DNA of 64,000 nt. Origin: Liberiplasma sp046541015. Its GTDB lineage: Bacteria > Bacillota_I > Bacilli_A > Izemoplasmatales > Izemoplasmataceae. Both the position numbers and the translations under genes were made by a program. This document shows positions 24,750 to 33,489 of this stretch, piece by piece; within the stretch, counting starts at the first letter, position 1; every line of letters starts with the position of its first letter. The stretch lies in assembly GCA_046541015.1 (NCBI GenBank), contig JBKHEA010000003.1:53805-117804 (forward strand), in the 5' to 3' direction. The notes beneath the pieces are model-generated. The model was not told where the DNA came from. It saw only the letters and a list, made by a program, of their open reading frames with translations, and did not search any database.

Positions 24750-25295
24750 TTACTCTTTGAAATGTAGTTTTATCTTTAGCTTTGCACGATGAAACGAGTT
24801 ATAAACGGATTTTACAGAAATCTTTAATCGTTTTGCTATAAACTCTATATCATAGTTTTTAATCTCTCTTAATATATAAACACGATATTCCAAATCTGTC
24901 AAAACCTTTTTTATTTCATCAAGATGTAAATAGTAATAGGCTGAATTTTCATGAATACAGTGATTGTTCTCTTTTATTTCATTATAATGATGGACTTTAG
25001 TATTAGTCCTTGAACTAAGTGTTCTTATAAAACTAATTAAATATCGTTCATAATTTAGTTCAAAATACTTTGTGAATGTTTTGTTAAACGCCTCATCAAA
25101 CGTTATGACTGACTTATATAGAATAATTAAGCCTTCTTGGTGTAAGTCATCGAATTCATAAGCTAAATTGTATTTATGAATCTTTTTTGCGATGAATCTG
25201 GTGTACTTTTCAACCATAAGCGAAAATGCTGTTTCATCGCCTTCTTTAATTAAACTAATGATTTCATAATCGTTGTGCTTAGGGAATGCGTGCAT
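24750..25295 (-). CDS. SigH-like RNA polymerase sigma factor
   Basis: A 181-residue sigma-70 family protein. Region 2 is seen in AFSLMVEKYTRFIAKKI and YEFDDLHQEGLIILYKSV, and region 4 at the C-terminus in IEFIAKRLKISVKSVYNSF. It is at the exact place of sigH in Bacillus (after rlmB, before rpmG-secE-nusG), so orthology with SigH is likely. In Bacillus SigH drives competence and stationary-phase genes; its targets here are unknown. Compared with SigH it is shorter and rather divergent. The ribosome site GAGGATAAAACT precedes the ATG. Confidence 0.8.
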   Translation of the reverse strand: MHAFPKHNDYEIISLIKEGDETAFSLMVEKYTRFIAKKIHKYNLAYEFDDLHQEGLIILYKSVITFDEAFNKTFTKYFELNYERYLISFIRTLSSRTNTKVHHYNEIKENNHCIHENSAYYYLHLDEIKKVLTDLEYRVYILREIKNYDIEFIAKRLKISVKSVYNSFHRAKLKIKLHFKE

Positions 25296-25299
25296 AGTT

Positions 25300-26004
25300 T
25301 TATCCTCTTCTTCTTATAATATCGTGTAAGAGGATACCGCAAGAAACACTTACGTTTAAACTATTAACGTGTCCTTTCATGGGAATTTTAACCAAATAAT
25401 CACAGTTATCTTTAATTAATCGACTTAAGCCTTTACCTTCACTGCCTAAGACAATACATAAATCCGTATCAGCATGGATAGACTCTAAACCTTGTTCTGT
25501 CTCTAAATCCGTCCCTACTACCCAAACATTGTGTGCTTTTAGTGTTTTAATGGCTTGATTTAAGTTTGTCACACTTATCACATCAACGTATTCAATCGCT
25601 CCGGTTGAAACTTTTACAACCGTTGGGGTAATTTGAACACTACGGTGTTTAGGAATGATAACTCCACTTGCATGAAACGCATCAGCACTTCTAATGATAG
25701 CACCTAAATTGTGAGGATCTTCAACTGAATCTAGCATAATAAATAATTTTTTATCCTCTTTAGCTAAAGCATCTTCAAGTGAAATCGTTTTGTAATCTTC
25801 TACAAGTGCCCCTAACCCTTGATGAGTTGTTGAAAACATTTGGTTCATTTTTTGTTTGTTTAAACGTTTGATTTTAATATTTTCTTTTTCTAAATCTTTT
25901 ATCCACTCATCTTTAAGCGTATCAAGCACATAAAGTTCATACACTTTGCGTTTTGCGTTTATTGCTTCTAATACTGGATTTTTTCCATAAATTAAAATTG
26001 CCAT
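25300..26004 (-). CDS. rlmB: 23S rRNA (guanosine-2'-O-)-methyltransferase RlmB
   Basis: A 234-residue SPOUT (TrmH family) methyltransferase. The N-terminal substrate-binding domain begins AILIYGKNPVLEAI. The catalytic domain carries the three SPOUT motifs: DPHNLGAIIRSADAF, LGSEGKGLSRLI, and IPMKGHVNSLNVSVSCGILL with the deep knot. It should methylate G2251 in the peptidyl-transferase P loop. The ATG at 26004 is preferred, with AGAGGAAACT upstream, over two ATGs 18-21 bases earlier that have no ribosome site. YacP, usual between rlmB and sigH in Bacillus, is absent. Confidence 0.94.
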   Translation of the reverse strand: MAILIYGKNPVLEAINAKRKVYELYVLDTLKDEWIKDLEKENIKIKRLNKQKMNQMFSTTHQGLGALVEDYKTISLEDALAKEDKKLFIMLDSVEDPHNLGAIIRSADAFHASGVIIPKHRSVQITPTVVKVSTGAIEYVDVISVTNLNQAIKTLKAHNVWVVGTDLETEQGLESIHADTDLCIVLGSEGKGLSRLIKDNCDYLVKIPMKGHVNSLNVSVSCGILLHDIIRRRG

Positions 26005-26082
26005 AGTTTCCTCTTCTTTCATCATTCTAACATGGTGAAAATAGCGATATTTGAAAATTTTTAGATTTTTTTTACCCTAGCC

Positions 26083-26454
26083 TTAAGTTGTTTCTATCGA
26101 AGTGGTTATTTTATTGAATAACTCATAAATTCTTTCCTGCGATCCATTTAAATAAAGTTGTCCAAAAAGCGCTTCTAATCCAGTAGCTTGTTGATAGGTT
26201 TGTAAACTTTGATTACGCGCTTTTCTAGTTAAATTAGCATTTCTGCCGTGCTTGAAATAAGCCATTTCTTCATCCGTTAAAAGATCTTTAATCGCAAGAT
26301 AACTTTTTGCTTGTCCTAAAGCACTTGTGAAGATAACAGCTTGTTCGTGTAATTTTTTTGATTGGAAAATTCCTAAGTCTAATAAGTGTTTTCTTACTAA
26401 AAGTTCAATTACTGCATCGCCTAAGTAAGCCAGTGCTTGTCCATTGGGTTTCAA
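26083..26454 (-). CDS. mrnC: Mini-ribonuclease III
   Basis: A 123-residue protein made of the RNase III catalytic fold without a dsRNA-binding domain. The signature is LAYLGDAVIELLVRKHLL, with Asp13 as a likely metal ligand, and an acidic ELFNKI stretch near the C-terminus. Mini-III matures the ends of 23S rRNA in Firmicutes. The start is TTG at 26454, overlapping the cysS TGA stop; AGAGGCG lies 8 bases upstream. The cysS-mrnC-rlmB order is the same as in Bacillus. Confidence 0.9.
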   Translation of the reverse strand: MKPNGQALAYLGDAVIELLVRKHLLDLGIFQSKKLHEQAVIFTSALGQAKSYLAIKDLLTDEEMAYFKHGRNANLTRKARNQSLQTYQQATGLEALFGQLYLNGSQERIYELFNKITTSIETT

Positions 26455-27788
26455 TATAATACGCCTCTTTCAGTCAGTTCATCTCTTAAACGATCTGCCT
26501 TATCAAAATCTTTATTCTTACGTGCCATCGTCCATTCCATGTAAATTGAGCGGGTCGCTTTACTCATGCGATTTACCCCAGGCTTTAACCCTAAAATATC
26601 AAAGAATGTATCAAATAAATTAAGCGCAGCGAGCAAACTACTATATTCGTTATTTTGCCTTACTTTTTGATTGGTATATTTCGCAAGGTTTTGAAGTTCT
26701 GTGATGCAGTTAGGCGTATTAAAATCGTTATCCATCGCATCCATGAAGCGTTCTTTTATGGCTTCTAAGGGTTCAAATGAATTGATAGATTCATCTAAAT
26801 ATTCCGCTATATCTAAGGCGTAAAAAGCTTGTGAATACGTACGTTTTAACTTGTCCCATTCACTAACATAATGTTTTAATATCTCATCGGTATAATTTAG
26901 CGGGGCACGGTAGTGTGAACTTAAGGTAAATAATCTAAATCCCATATAATCAACATCTAAGTCTTTGACTAAAATATAATTACCTTCGCTTTTACTCATT
27001 TTCTTTTCATCAATAGTTAAGTGACCATTATGCATCCAATACGTTGCGACGTTATGTTTGTGTACCACTTTATGTTGCGCAATTTCATTTTCGTGATGAG
27101 GAAATTTTAAATCTACCCCACCACCATGAATATCAATTTTACCCCCAAAGATATCATGGATCATCGCAACACATTCGGTATGCCAACCAGGTCTTCCTTC
27201 TCCAAATGGTGAAGGGTATTTTACCCCAACATCCGTTTTCTTCCATAAGGTAAAATCTAGTGGGTTTTCTTTTTTTGTGTTTACTTCAATTCTAGCACCT
27301 GATATAAGTTCATCAATTTTTCTTCCAGATAATAATCCATAGTCTTTTACTTTGCTTACTCTAAAATATACATCCCCTTCACTAACATAGGCAAAGCCTT
27401 TATCAATAAGGGTTTCAATGTATGAAATAATTGAACTCATGTATTCTGTTACTTTTGGGGCTAAATATTTCGTTGAACTACCAACACGCTCAACATCTTT
27501 ATAAAAGGCTTCAATAAATTTTTCGGCTATTTCTTTTTCTGTCTTTTCTTCTTCAATCGCTTTTGTGATGATTTTATCATCAACATCGGTGAAGTTAGAG
27601 ACGAAATTAACCGTATACCCCAAATACTCAAAATATCTTCTAACAACGTCAAAAAATATGACCGGTCTTGCGTTTCCTATTTGAATGTAATTATAAACCG
27701 TTGGCCCACACACATACATATTGACTGTATTTTCATGGAGTGGAATGAAGGTTTCAAGTTTATTTGTGAGGGTATTAAATAATTTCAT
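26451..27788 (-). CDS. cysS: cysteinyl-tRNA synthetase
   Basis: A 445-residue class I synthetase. The ATG at 27788 (MKLFNTLTNKLETF) has AGGTGATCTT upstream and matches homologue starts. The zinc ligand Cys27 precedes the HIGH-type motif, which here reads QIGN (36-39), with Gln in place of the first His. GRPGWHTECVAMI, HHENEIAQ and the KMSKS loop (KKMSKSEGN) are standard. The gene ends in TGA overlapping mrnC. In Bacillus cysE stands between gltX and cysS; here a cold-shock gene stands there instead. Confidence 0.96.
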   Translation of the reverse strand: MKLFNTLTNKLETFIPLHENTVNMYVCGPTVYNYIQIGNARPVIFFDVVRRYFEYLGYTVNFVSNFTDVDDKIITKAIEEEKTEKEIAEKFIEAFYKDVERVGSSTKYLAPKVTEYMSSIISYIETLIDKGFAYVSEGDVYFRVSKVKDYGLLSGRKIDELISGARIEVNTKKENPLDFTLWKKTDVGVKYPSPFGEGRPGWHTECVAMIHDIFGGKIDIHGGGVDLKFPHHENEIAQHKVVHKHNVATYWMHNGHLTIDEKKMSKSEGNYILVKDLDVDYMGFRLFTLSSHYRAPLNYTDEILKHYVSEWDKLKRTYSQAFYALDIAEYLDESINSFEPLEAIKERFMDAMDNDFNTPNCITELQNLAKYTNQKVRQNNEYSSLLAALNLFDTFFDILGLKPGVNRMSKATRSIYMEWTMARKNKDFDKADRLRDELTERGVLY

Positions 27789-27864
27789 GAAGATCACCTG
27801 TATTCTATTATTTTTCACAATTATTGTATCACAGTTTAGAGATTTTATCAGTGTTTTTATCCAT

Positions 27865-27891
27865 GAAAAAAACAGGCCGAAACCTGTTTTT
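27865..27891 (-). terminator. intrinsic terminator after the cold-shock gene
   Basis: An 8-bp stem AAAACAGG/CCTGTTTT with a 6-base loop, followed by a T run on the minus strand. Together with the promoter at 28136-28164 it makes the cold-shock gene a single transcription unit. Confidence 0.85.
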
Positions 27892-27900
27892 GTTAATTCA

Positions 27901-28098
27901 TTAAAGTTTTTCTACGTTTGAAGCTTGAGGTCCACGATCGCCTTCAGTTACTTCGAACTGAACTTGATCACCTTCATTTAAAGTTTTGAACCCTTCAGCA
28001 CTAATAGCGCTATAGTGAACAAAAATATCTTGTCCATCTTCGGTAGTAATAAATCCGTAGCCTTTTTCTGAATTAAACCATTTTACTGTTCCAGTCAT
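27901..28098 (-). CDS. csp: cold-shock protein (CspA family)
   Basis: A 65-residue single-domain cold-shock protein. RNP1 is KGYGFITTE and RNP2 is DIFVHYSAI, both on the OB-fold surface that binds single-stranded RNA or DNA. The ATG at 28098 fits the usual start (MTGTVKWFN); a TTG nine bases upstream is closer to the AAGGAG site and cannot be excluded. It has its own promoter and terminator and sits between gltX and cysS. Confidence 0.95.
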   Translation of the reverse strand: MTGTVKWFNSEKGYGFITTEDGQDIFVHYSAISAEGFKTLNEGDQVQFEVTEGDRGPQASNVEKL

Positions 28099-28135
28099 GT
28101 AAAACAAAATCTCCTTCTTTTTCTTGATAGTCTAA

Positions 28136-28164
28136 ATTATACACTTAATTTTAATAAAATGCAA
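28136..28164 (-). promoter_or_regulatory. sigma-A-type promoter of the cold-shock gene
   Basis: TTGCAT, a 17-base spacer and a perfect TATAAT on the minus strand. The predicted start near 28130 leaves a leader of only about 30 bases, too short for the long cold-sensing leader known for E. coli cspA. Confidence 0.7.
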
Positions 28165-28207
28165 ATAAATTTATGGTTTGATGGCTTTAAATAGGGTTTT
28201 GAAGACT

Positions 28208-29632
28208 TTAATAAAGCGTTTTAAGAGTGAATTCTAATTTTTCTATGACCTTTTCTTTTCCTAATAAATGCATCATGTGCGGTAAGTCAGGACCATGCAT
28301 TTGATTGCTTATAGCAATCCTAATTGGCATGAATAACATCTTACCTTTCATACTTGTTTCTTTACCAGTATCTTTAATGGTTTGTTTGATGGTTTCTGCG
28401 TTAAAAGAGTCTAAATCAATCAGTTTATTTTTAAATGTTTCAATAAGTGTTTGAACATTGTCTTCTTGCATCAATCCTTTAGCTTCATCATCTAGGGGGT
28501 TATGTTCGTTAAAGAAATCATGGTACAATGTAACAATTTGTGCTCCAAAACTTAGACGATCTTTAAATACACTGATTAAACTTTCAAACCAATCGTTTGA
28601 TTGATCTATGCCGATATGCGCCGTTTCTAAAAATGGTTTGCATAAAGCAACGGTATCTTCTAAAGATAAGTTTTTAATATAACGGTTATTAATATACGCT
28701 AACTTATCTTGATCAAATTTAGCAGGACTTTTAGATAAACGTGCCTCATCAAACATGCTGATAAATTCTTCTTTTGAAAAGATCTCAGATTCTTCTTTTG
28801 GACTCCAACCTAAGAGGGTAATAAAATTAAACATTGCCTCTGGTAAATACCCTAAGTCTTTATATTGTTCAATAAATTGGATAATCGATTCATCACGTTT
28901 TGATAATTTTTTGTTGTTTTCGTTTACAATAAGTGTCATATGGCCATAAACTGGGTAATCCCAGTTAAAGGCATCAAAAATCATAAGTTGTTTTGGGGTG
29001 TTTGTAATGTGGTCTTCACCACGTAAAACATGCGTGATTTCCATAAGATGATCATCAACAGCACAAGCAAAATTATACGTTGGGATACCGTTTTGTTTAA
29101 CCATAACCCAATCCCCAACATCTTCGCTTTTAAAAGTGACACTTCCTTTAACGATATCTGTAAATGTGTACGTTACATCCTCAGGTACTTTAAAACGAAT
29201 TGTATACGGTTTATCTTGATCTTCTTTATATAAACATTTTCTTGAATAGTGGAGTTTATCATCGCCTCGGGCGATTTGTTCTTCACGTTCTTTTTGTAAT
29301 TCCTCAGGGGTACAATAACATTTATAAGCGAGTTTTTTATCGAGTAATATTTGAGCATACTTTTTGTAAATATCTAAGCGATTGAGTTGTTGGTATGGTC
29401 CAAAATCGCCTTCTTTGTCAATCGATTCATCCCAATCAATACCTAACCATTTTAAATAAGCCATTTGAGATTCTATTCCTGTTTCAACATTTCTTGCAAT
29501 ATCGGTATCTTCTATCCTAACAATAAAAGATCCATTATGTTTTCTTGCGAATAAATAATTAAATAAGGCTGTGCGTGCATTGCCTATATGTAAATGCCCT
29601 GTTGGACTTGGGGCATAGCGTACTCTTACCAT
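28208..29632 (-). CDS. gltX: glutamyl-tRNA synthetase
   Basis: A 474-residue class I synthetase. The ATG at 29632 gives VRVRYAPSPTGHLHIGNART with the HIGN signature, and is preceded by AGGAGGCGTTACC. KLSKRDES is the KMSKS-type loop. A zinc-like cluster is seen in KCYCTPEEL with a later Cys in YSRKCLY. Many Firmicutes and Mollicutes GltX enzymes also charge tRNA-Gln, later corrected by GatCAB; that cannot be judged here. It has its own promoter and leads into the cold-shock gene region. Confidence 0.96.
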   Translation of the reverse strand: MVRVRYAPSPTGHLHIGNARTALFNYLFARKHNGSFIVRIEDTDIARNVETGIESQMAYLKWLGIDWDESIDKEGDFGPYQQLNRLDIYKKYAQILLDKKLAYKCYCTPEELQKEREEQIARGDDKLHYSRKCLYKEDQDKPYTIRFKVPEDVTYTFTDIVKGSVTFKSEDVGDWVMVKQNGIPTYNFACAVDDHLMEITHVLRGEDHITNTPKQLMIFDAFNWDYPVYGHMTLIVNENNKKLSKRDESIIQFIEQYKDLGYLPEAMFNFITLLGWSPKEESEIFSKEEFISMFDEARLSKSPAKFDQDKLAYINNRYIKNLSLEDTVALCKPFLETAHIGIDQSNDWFESLISVFKDRLSFGAQIVTLYHDFFNEHNPLDDEAKGLMQEDNVQTLIETFKNKLIDLDSFNAETIKQTIKDTGKETSMKGKMLFMPIRIAISNQMHGPDLPHMMHLLGKEKVIEKLEFTLKTLY

Positions 29633-29655
29633 GGTAACGCCTCCTATCACTACTA

Positions 29656-29683
29656 ATTATAGTACGAATTTAAAAAATATCAA
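29656..29683 (-). promoter_or_regulatory. sigma-A-type promoter of gltX
   Basis: TTGATA, a 16-base spacer and a perfect TATAAT on the minus strand, a few bases after the rpsI terminator and before the gltX ribosome site. No T-box leader is present. Confidence 0.6.
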
Positions 29684-29687
29684 TCGA

Positions 29688-29717
29688 TAAAAAAAGCACA
29701 TTTGAATGTGCTTTTTT
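29688..29717 (-). terminator. intrinsic terminator of rplM-rpsI
   Basis: A stem AGCACAT/ATGTGCT flanked on both sides by A and T runs, so it can act in both directions. On the minus strand it lies just past the rpsI stop codon. Confidence 0.85.
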
Positions 29718-29725
29718 GTATCTTC

Positions 29726-30121
29726 TTAACGCTTGCTGAATTGTGGTGCACGGCGTGCTTTTTTAAGACCGTATTTTTTACGTTCAGTAGCACGTGGATC
29801 ACGGGTAATAAGTCCTGCTGCTTTTAAGGTTGGACGGTAATCAGGATTTACTTCTAAGAGTGCACGGGTAATCCCTAAACGGATTGCACCAGCTTGTCCT
29901 GTAATACCTCCACCATAAACATTAACATTAATATTGAATGATTTTGCTGAATCGGTGAGTTCTAGGGGTTGTGAAACGTCTAAACGGGTTGCTGCAGATG
30001 GAATATAATCTTCGAAAGTTCTACCATTGATAGTAAATGATCCAGTTCCTGGTGTAAGCATAACACGCGCGACTGAACTTTTTCTACGACCAGTTCCACG
30101 GTACATAACTTGTTTTGCCAT
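29726..30121 (-). CDS. rpsI: 30S ribosomal protein S9
   Basis: A 131-residue S9. GTGRRKSSVARVMLTPGTG opens the protein, the GGGITGQAGAIRLGITRALL core follows, and the basic tail ends PQFSKR, whose last Arg contacts the P-site tRNA anticodon. It lies 13 bases after rplM. In Bacillus rplM-rpsI follow truA; here truA is instead followed by tmk, and rplM-rpsI form a separate unit with its own promoter. Confidence 0.98.
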   Translation of the reverse strand: MAKQVMYRGTGRRKSSVARVMLTPGTGSFTINGRTFEDYIPSAATRLDVSQPLELTDSAKSFNINVNVYGGGITGQAGAIRLGITRALLEVNPDYRPTLKAAGLITRDPRATERKKYGLKKARRAPQFSKR

Positions 30122-30134
30122 ATTTTATTCCTCC

Positions 30135-30569
30135 TTAGCCTTTTAGCTCGTAAACTTCAGGTTTTTGAGCTTGATGTGGATGATCTTGTCCTTCATACAC
30201 ATATAATTTTTTGTACATTTGACGTCCTAGTCTTCCTTTTGGAAGCATCCCTTTTACTGCGAATTCAATTAATCGTTCAGGAAATTTACTGTTAAGTTTT
30301 CTTGCAGTAGTTTCTCTTAAACCACCTGGGTATTGTGAATGTGAGTAATATTTCTTTTGATCCCATTTGTTTCCAGTTAATTCAATTTCTTTTGCGTTAA
30401 TAATGATCACGTAGTCTCCACAGTCTACGTGCGGTGTGAAAGTAGGTTTGTGTTTACCGCGTAAAATAGCAGCCACTTCGGTTGATAAGCGCCCAAGTCT
30501 TTGCCCAGCAGCATCAATCACTAACCATTTACGTTCTACCGTTTGGTTGTTTGCCATATATGTTTTCAT
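30135..30569 (-). CDS. rplM: 50S ribosomal protein L13
   Basis: A 144-residue L13. KWLVIDAAGQRLGRLSTEVA and the later VKGMLPKGRLGRQMYKKLYV are family signatures. L13 is an early assembly protein of the large subunit. The leader contains an 18-bp palindrome directly before the AGGAGG site, which may be a regulatory element as known for L13 leaders in Firmicutes. Confidence 0.98.
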   Translation of the reverse strand: MKTYMANNQTVERKWLVIDAAGQRLGRLSTEVAAILRGKHKPTFTPHVDCGDYVIIINAKEIELTGNKWDQKKYYSHSQYPGGLRETTARKLNSKFPERLIEFAVKGMLPKGRLGRQMYKKLYVYEGQDHPHQAQKPEVYELKG

Positions 30570-30585
30570 AGCTTATTAGCCTCCT

Positions 30586-30630
30586 AATTATTTTAAAATA
30601 ATTGGGCCTGGAGTTTGTAAAAATGTACCG
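30586..30630 (-). promoter_or_regulatory. candidate rplM (L13) leader element
   Basis: The leader from the predicted start near 30630 contains CTCCAGGCCC and then an 18-bp perfect palindrome (30586-30603) that abuts the ribosome site. Such a hairpin could hide or present the site. Equivalence to the known L13 leader family is suspected from position only. Confidence 0.35.
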
Positions 30631-30636
30631 ACATAT

Positions 30637-30665
30637 ATAATAGCTTAAAAGCATTACTTTGTCAA
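30637..30665 (-). promoter_or_regulatory. sigma-A-type promoter of rplM-rpsI
   Basis: A perfect TTGACA, a 17-base spacer and TATTAT on the minus strand, between metG and rplM. Confidence 0.72.
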
Positions 30666-30688
30666 ATTATTTATCAATAAAATAACGG

Positions 30689-32617
30689 TTATTTAACAAC
30701 ATCTCCTGGATTTAATGTGTCAACTGTTACAACTTCTAATGAATCTTTATTAGAACCCGCAAGTAACATCCCTTCGCTTAAGATTCCACGAAGTTTTACT
30801 GGTTTTAAATTGGTTACAACAATGACTTTTTTCCCAATAAGTTCTTCTGGTTTATAATACTTTGAAATGCCTGAAACAATCTGTCTAATAGTCCCTTTTC
30901 CAATATCGACTCTTGATACTAATAATTTGTCCGCATCTGGATGGGCACTACACTCGATGATTTGACCTATTCTTAAGTCGAGTTTGACAAAGTCTTCAAT
31001 TGAAATTTCATTAATGGTTTCAACAACTTCTTTAGTTGTTTCTTTTCCAGAAATAACGTTTTTAATCTTCTCAACTTCAGCATCAACATCCAAACGTGGA
31101 AATAAAGGAATTGGTTTATTAATGACACTGTATTCTTTTTGTTTACCAAACTCTAAAGCATCCCATGTTGTGTTAGCTGAATTTACATTTAGTTGTTTAA
31201 ATAAAGAAGGGGTCGCTTCAATTAAGAATGGAACTAATAATACCCCAATATGTCTTATCGATTCTGCAAGATGATACATAACGTTTTCTAATTCATCTTG
31301 TTTTTCTTTATCTTTAGCTAAAATCCAAGGCATTGTTTCATCGATATATTTATTGGTTCTTGAAATGAGTCTGAAAACCTCTTGTAGTGCGTTAGATACT
31401 TTAAACGTGTTCATAGAATTTTTATATTGATTAATGACATCAGAAATGGTTTCTTCTAAATCTTGATCAAATGCATTAGAAGCACTAGATTTATGAATCG
31501 TTCCTTGAAAATACTTATTAATCATTGATATCGTACGATTTAATAAATTGCCAAAATCATTCGCTAAATCAAAATTGATGCGTTCAATAAAGGCTTCTGG
31601 TGAAAATACGCCATCGCCACCATAAGGTAGTTCTCTTAGTAAGAAATATCTAAGTTCATCTAATCCGTAGTGTTTTAATATAACATCTGGGTATATCACA
31701 GATCCTTTAGATTTACTCATTTTCCCATCACGCATCATATAAAAACCGTGCGCGTGGAGTTTAAACTTAATTGGAATGTCTAAAGCTAGTAACATAATTG
31801 GCCAATAAATCGCATGGAATCTTAAAATGTCTTTACCAACAACATGCACCACTTCATTGCCATGCCAATATTTTTGATAGAGTTGATCGTTATCTGTCCC
31901 ATAACCTAAAGCGCTAATATAATTAGATAATGCATCAATCCAAACATAAACAACATGTTTAGGATTAGAAACGACTTTTATCCCCCAATCAAAGGTTGTT
32001 CTTGAAACACTTAAATCATTTAATCCTTGTTTAATAAACGCTACCACTTCATTTTTACGTGTTTCAGGCGTAATAAAGTCAGGATTTTCTTCAATAAAGG
32101 TAAGTAGTTTCTTTTGATATTTTGATAGTTTAAAGAAATAACTTTCTTCTTCTAATAAACTGGTTTCTCTACCACAATCAGGGCACGCATGGTTTTCGCC
32201 TAACTGTGTATCTGTATAAAAAGACTCACAAGGCATACAATAGTACCCTTTGTAAGTGCCAAGATAAATATCACCTTGTTCAAGGAGTTGTTCAAAGATT
32301 TTTTGTACGACTGTTTTATGGCGTTTTTCAGTTGTACGAATAAAATCATCGTATTCGATGTGTAATTTTTTCCAAAGATTTTTTGTTTCATTAGCCATTT
32401 CATTCACATGATCACTTGGACTAATCCCACGCTCATTCGCAACCGTTTCAATCTTTTTACCATGTTCATCCATTCCTGTTAGGTAATAAGTATCAAACCC
32501 TCTAAGTTTTTTATAGCGTGTTAAGGTATCACAAAGTACTGTTGTATAAGTATTACCGATGTGAAGTTTTCCACTTGGGTAGTAAATTGGGGTTGTAACA
32601 TAAAATGTTTTAGCCAT
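30689..32617 (-). CDS. metG: methionyl-tRNA synthetase with C-terminal tRNA-binding domain
   Basis: A 642-residue synthetase. The ATG at 32617 (MAKTFYVTTPIYYPSGKLHI) follows GAGGAGTGAAAGT. The HIGH motif is HIGN (19-22), zinc ligands are Cys127, Cys130, Cys145 and Cys148, and KMSKS is at 299-303. From about residue 535 there is an EMAP/Trbp111 OB-fold (VKLDLRIGQIIECSAHPDADKLL) that binds tRNA and dimerises. It follows rsmI by 4 bases, the same neighbourhood as metS in Bacillus. Confidence 0.97.
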   Translation of the reverse strand: MAKTFYVTTPIYYPSGKLHIGNTYTTVLCDTLTRYKKLRGFDTYYLTGMDEHGKKIETVANERGISPSDHVNEMANETKNLWKKLHIEYDDFIRTTEKRHKTVVQKIFEQLLEQGDIYLGTYKGYYCMPCESFYTDTQLGENHACPDCGRETSLLEEESYFFKLSKYQKKLLTFIEENPDFITPETRKNEVVAFIKQGLNDLSVSRTTFDWGIKVVSNPKHVVYVWIDALSNYISALGYGTDNDQLYQKYWHGNEVVHVVGKDILRFHAIYWPIMLLALDIPIKFKLHAHGFYMMRDGKMSKSKGSVIYPDVILKHYGLDELRYFLLRELPYGGDGVFSPEAFIERINFDLANDFGNLLNRTISMINKYFQGTIHKSSASNAFDQDLEETISDVINQYKNSMNTFKVSNALQEVFRLISRTNKYIDETMPWILAKDKEKQDELENVMYHLAESIRHIGVLLVPFLIEATPSLFKQLNVNSANTTWDALEFGKQKEYSVINKPIPLFPRLDVDAEVEKIKNVISGKETTKEVVETINEISIEDFVKLDLRIGQIIECSAHPDADKLLVSRVDIGKGTIRQIVSGISKYYKPEELIGKKVIVVTNLKPVKLRGILSEGMLLAGSNKDSLEVVTVDTLNPGDVVK

Positions 32618-32621
32618 ACTT

Positions 32622-33485
32622 TCACTCCTCGTCTTTAAAGTGCTTTTTATAGTGTTTATATGCCATATAGACATCATTTTTCTTCATAGATCTATCTTTC
32701 GCGGCTTTTTTAATGGCTTCCATTTCACTTAAGCCATCTGTAATCAATAAGTTTATATGGTCGATGATGTCGTGCTCATCTAAAACTTTAGTTTCTTTTA
32801 GTCCTTCTACAAGTAAGACAATTTCACCTTTTAACGTGTTCAAGTCTTCTAAATCATCTAAAGAGCTATGAATATATTCTTCAAACTTTTTAGTTAACTC
32901 ACGGGCAATGGTAATGTTTCTTTGATTAAATACGCTTTTCATATCAGAAAGTGTATCGGTTATTCTATGGGGTGCTTCATAAAAAACTAGGGTGTAAGGC
33001 AAATGTTTTAACGTTTCTAATATTTTGTGGCGTTCAGTTTTTTTTGAAGGCAAAAATCCATAAAACAAGAAGGGTTGGGTTGTTAAAGGTGAACTTGTTA
33101 ATGCAGTTAAAAAGGCAGAAGGTCCTGGAATAGAAACAACAGGGATAGCCTCTTGGATACAAGCTTTGACTAATGACTCACCAGGGTCATTGATTAAAGG
33201 GGTTCCAGCATCACTTATTAATGCGATAGACTTTCCTTCTTTAATAACTGAAACTAACGCTTCTATTTTATCGTGTTCGTTATGTTGATGATAACTTCTT
33301 AATGGTGTTTTAATACCATAATGATTGAGTAAATTTAAACTATTTCGTGTGTCTTCTGCAAAAATGATATCTACAGATTTTAAAATCATCAAAGCACGCA
33401 TGGTGATATCTTCTAAATTACCAATTGGGGTTGAAACTAAGTAGAGTGTCGGTTTAGTTTGATCAAAACTTTTTTGAACAATCAT
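32622..33485 (-). CDS. rsmI: 16S rRNA (cytidine1402-2'-O)-methyltransferase RsmI
   Basis: A 287-residue tetrapyrrole-methylase-fold enzyme. The signature TLYLVSTPIGNLEDITMRAL, FAEDTRNSLNLL, ALISDAGTPLINDPGESLV and VSIPGPSAFLTAL are in the expected order. RsmI methylates C1402 of the decoding centre. The ATG at 33485 matches the family start (MIVQKSF) and has GAGTGATTCA before it; longer in-frame starts would run into trmN6. It is 4 bases after the trmN6 stop. Confidence 0.95.
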   Translation of the reverse strand: MIVQKSFDQTKPTLYLVSTPIGNLEDITMRALMILKSVDIIFAEDTRNSLNLLNHYGIKTPLRSYHQHNEHDKIEALVSVIKEGKSIALISDAGTPLINDPGESLVKACIQEAIPVVSIPGPSAFLTALTSSPLTTQPFLFYGFLPSKKTERHKILETLKHLPYTLVFYEAPHRITDTLSDMKSVFNQRNITIARELTKKFEEYIHSSLDDLEDLNTLKGEIVLLVEGLKETKVLDEHDIIDHINLLITDGLSEMEAIKKAAKDRSMKKNDVYMAYKHYKKHFKDEE

Positions 33486-33489
33486 TGAA

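Noticed and set aside
29633..29700. T-box or other amino-acid riboswitch before gltX, cysS or metG
   Set aside because: The leaders are far too short and lack the T-box sequence and specifier stem.
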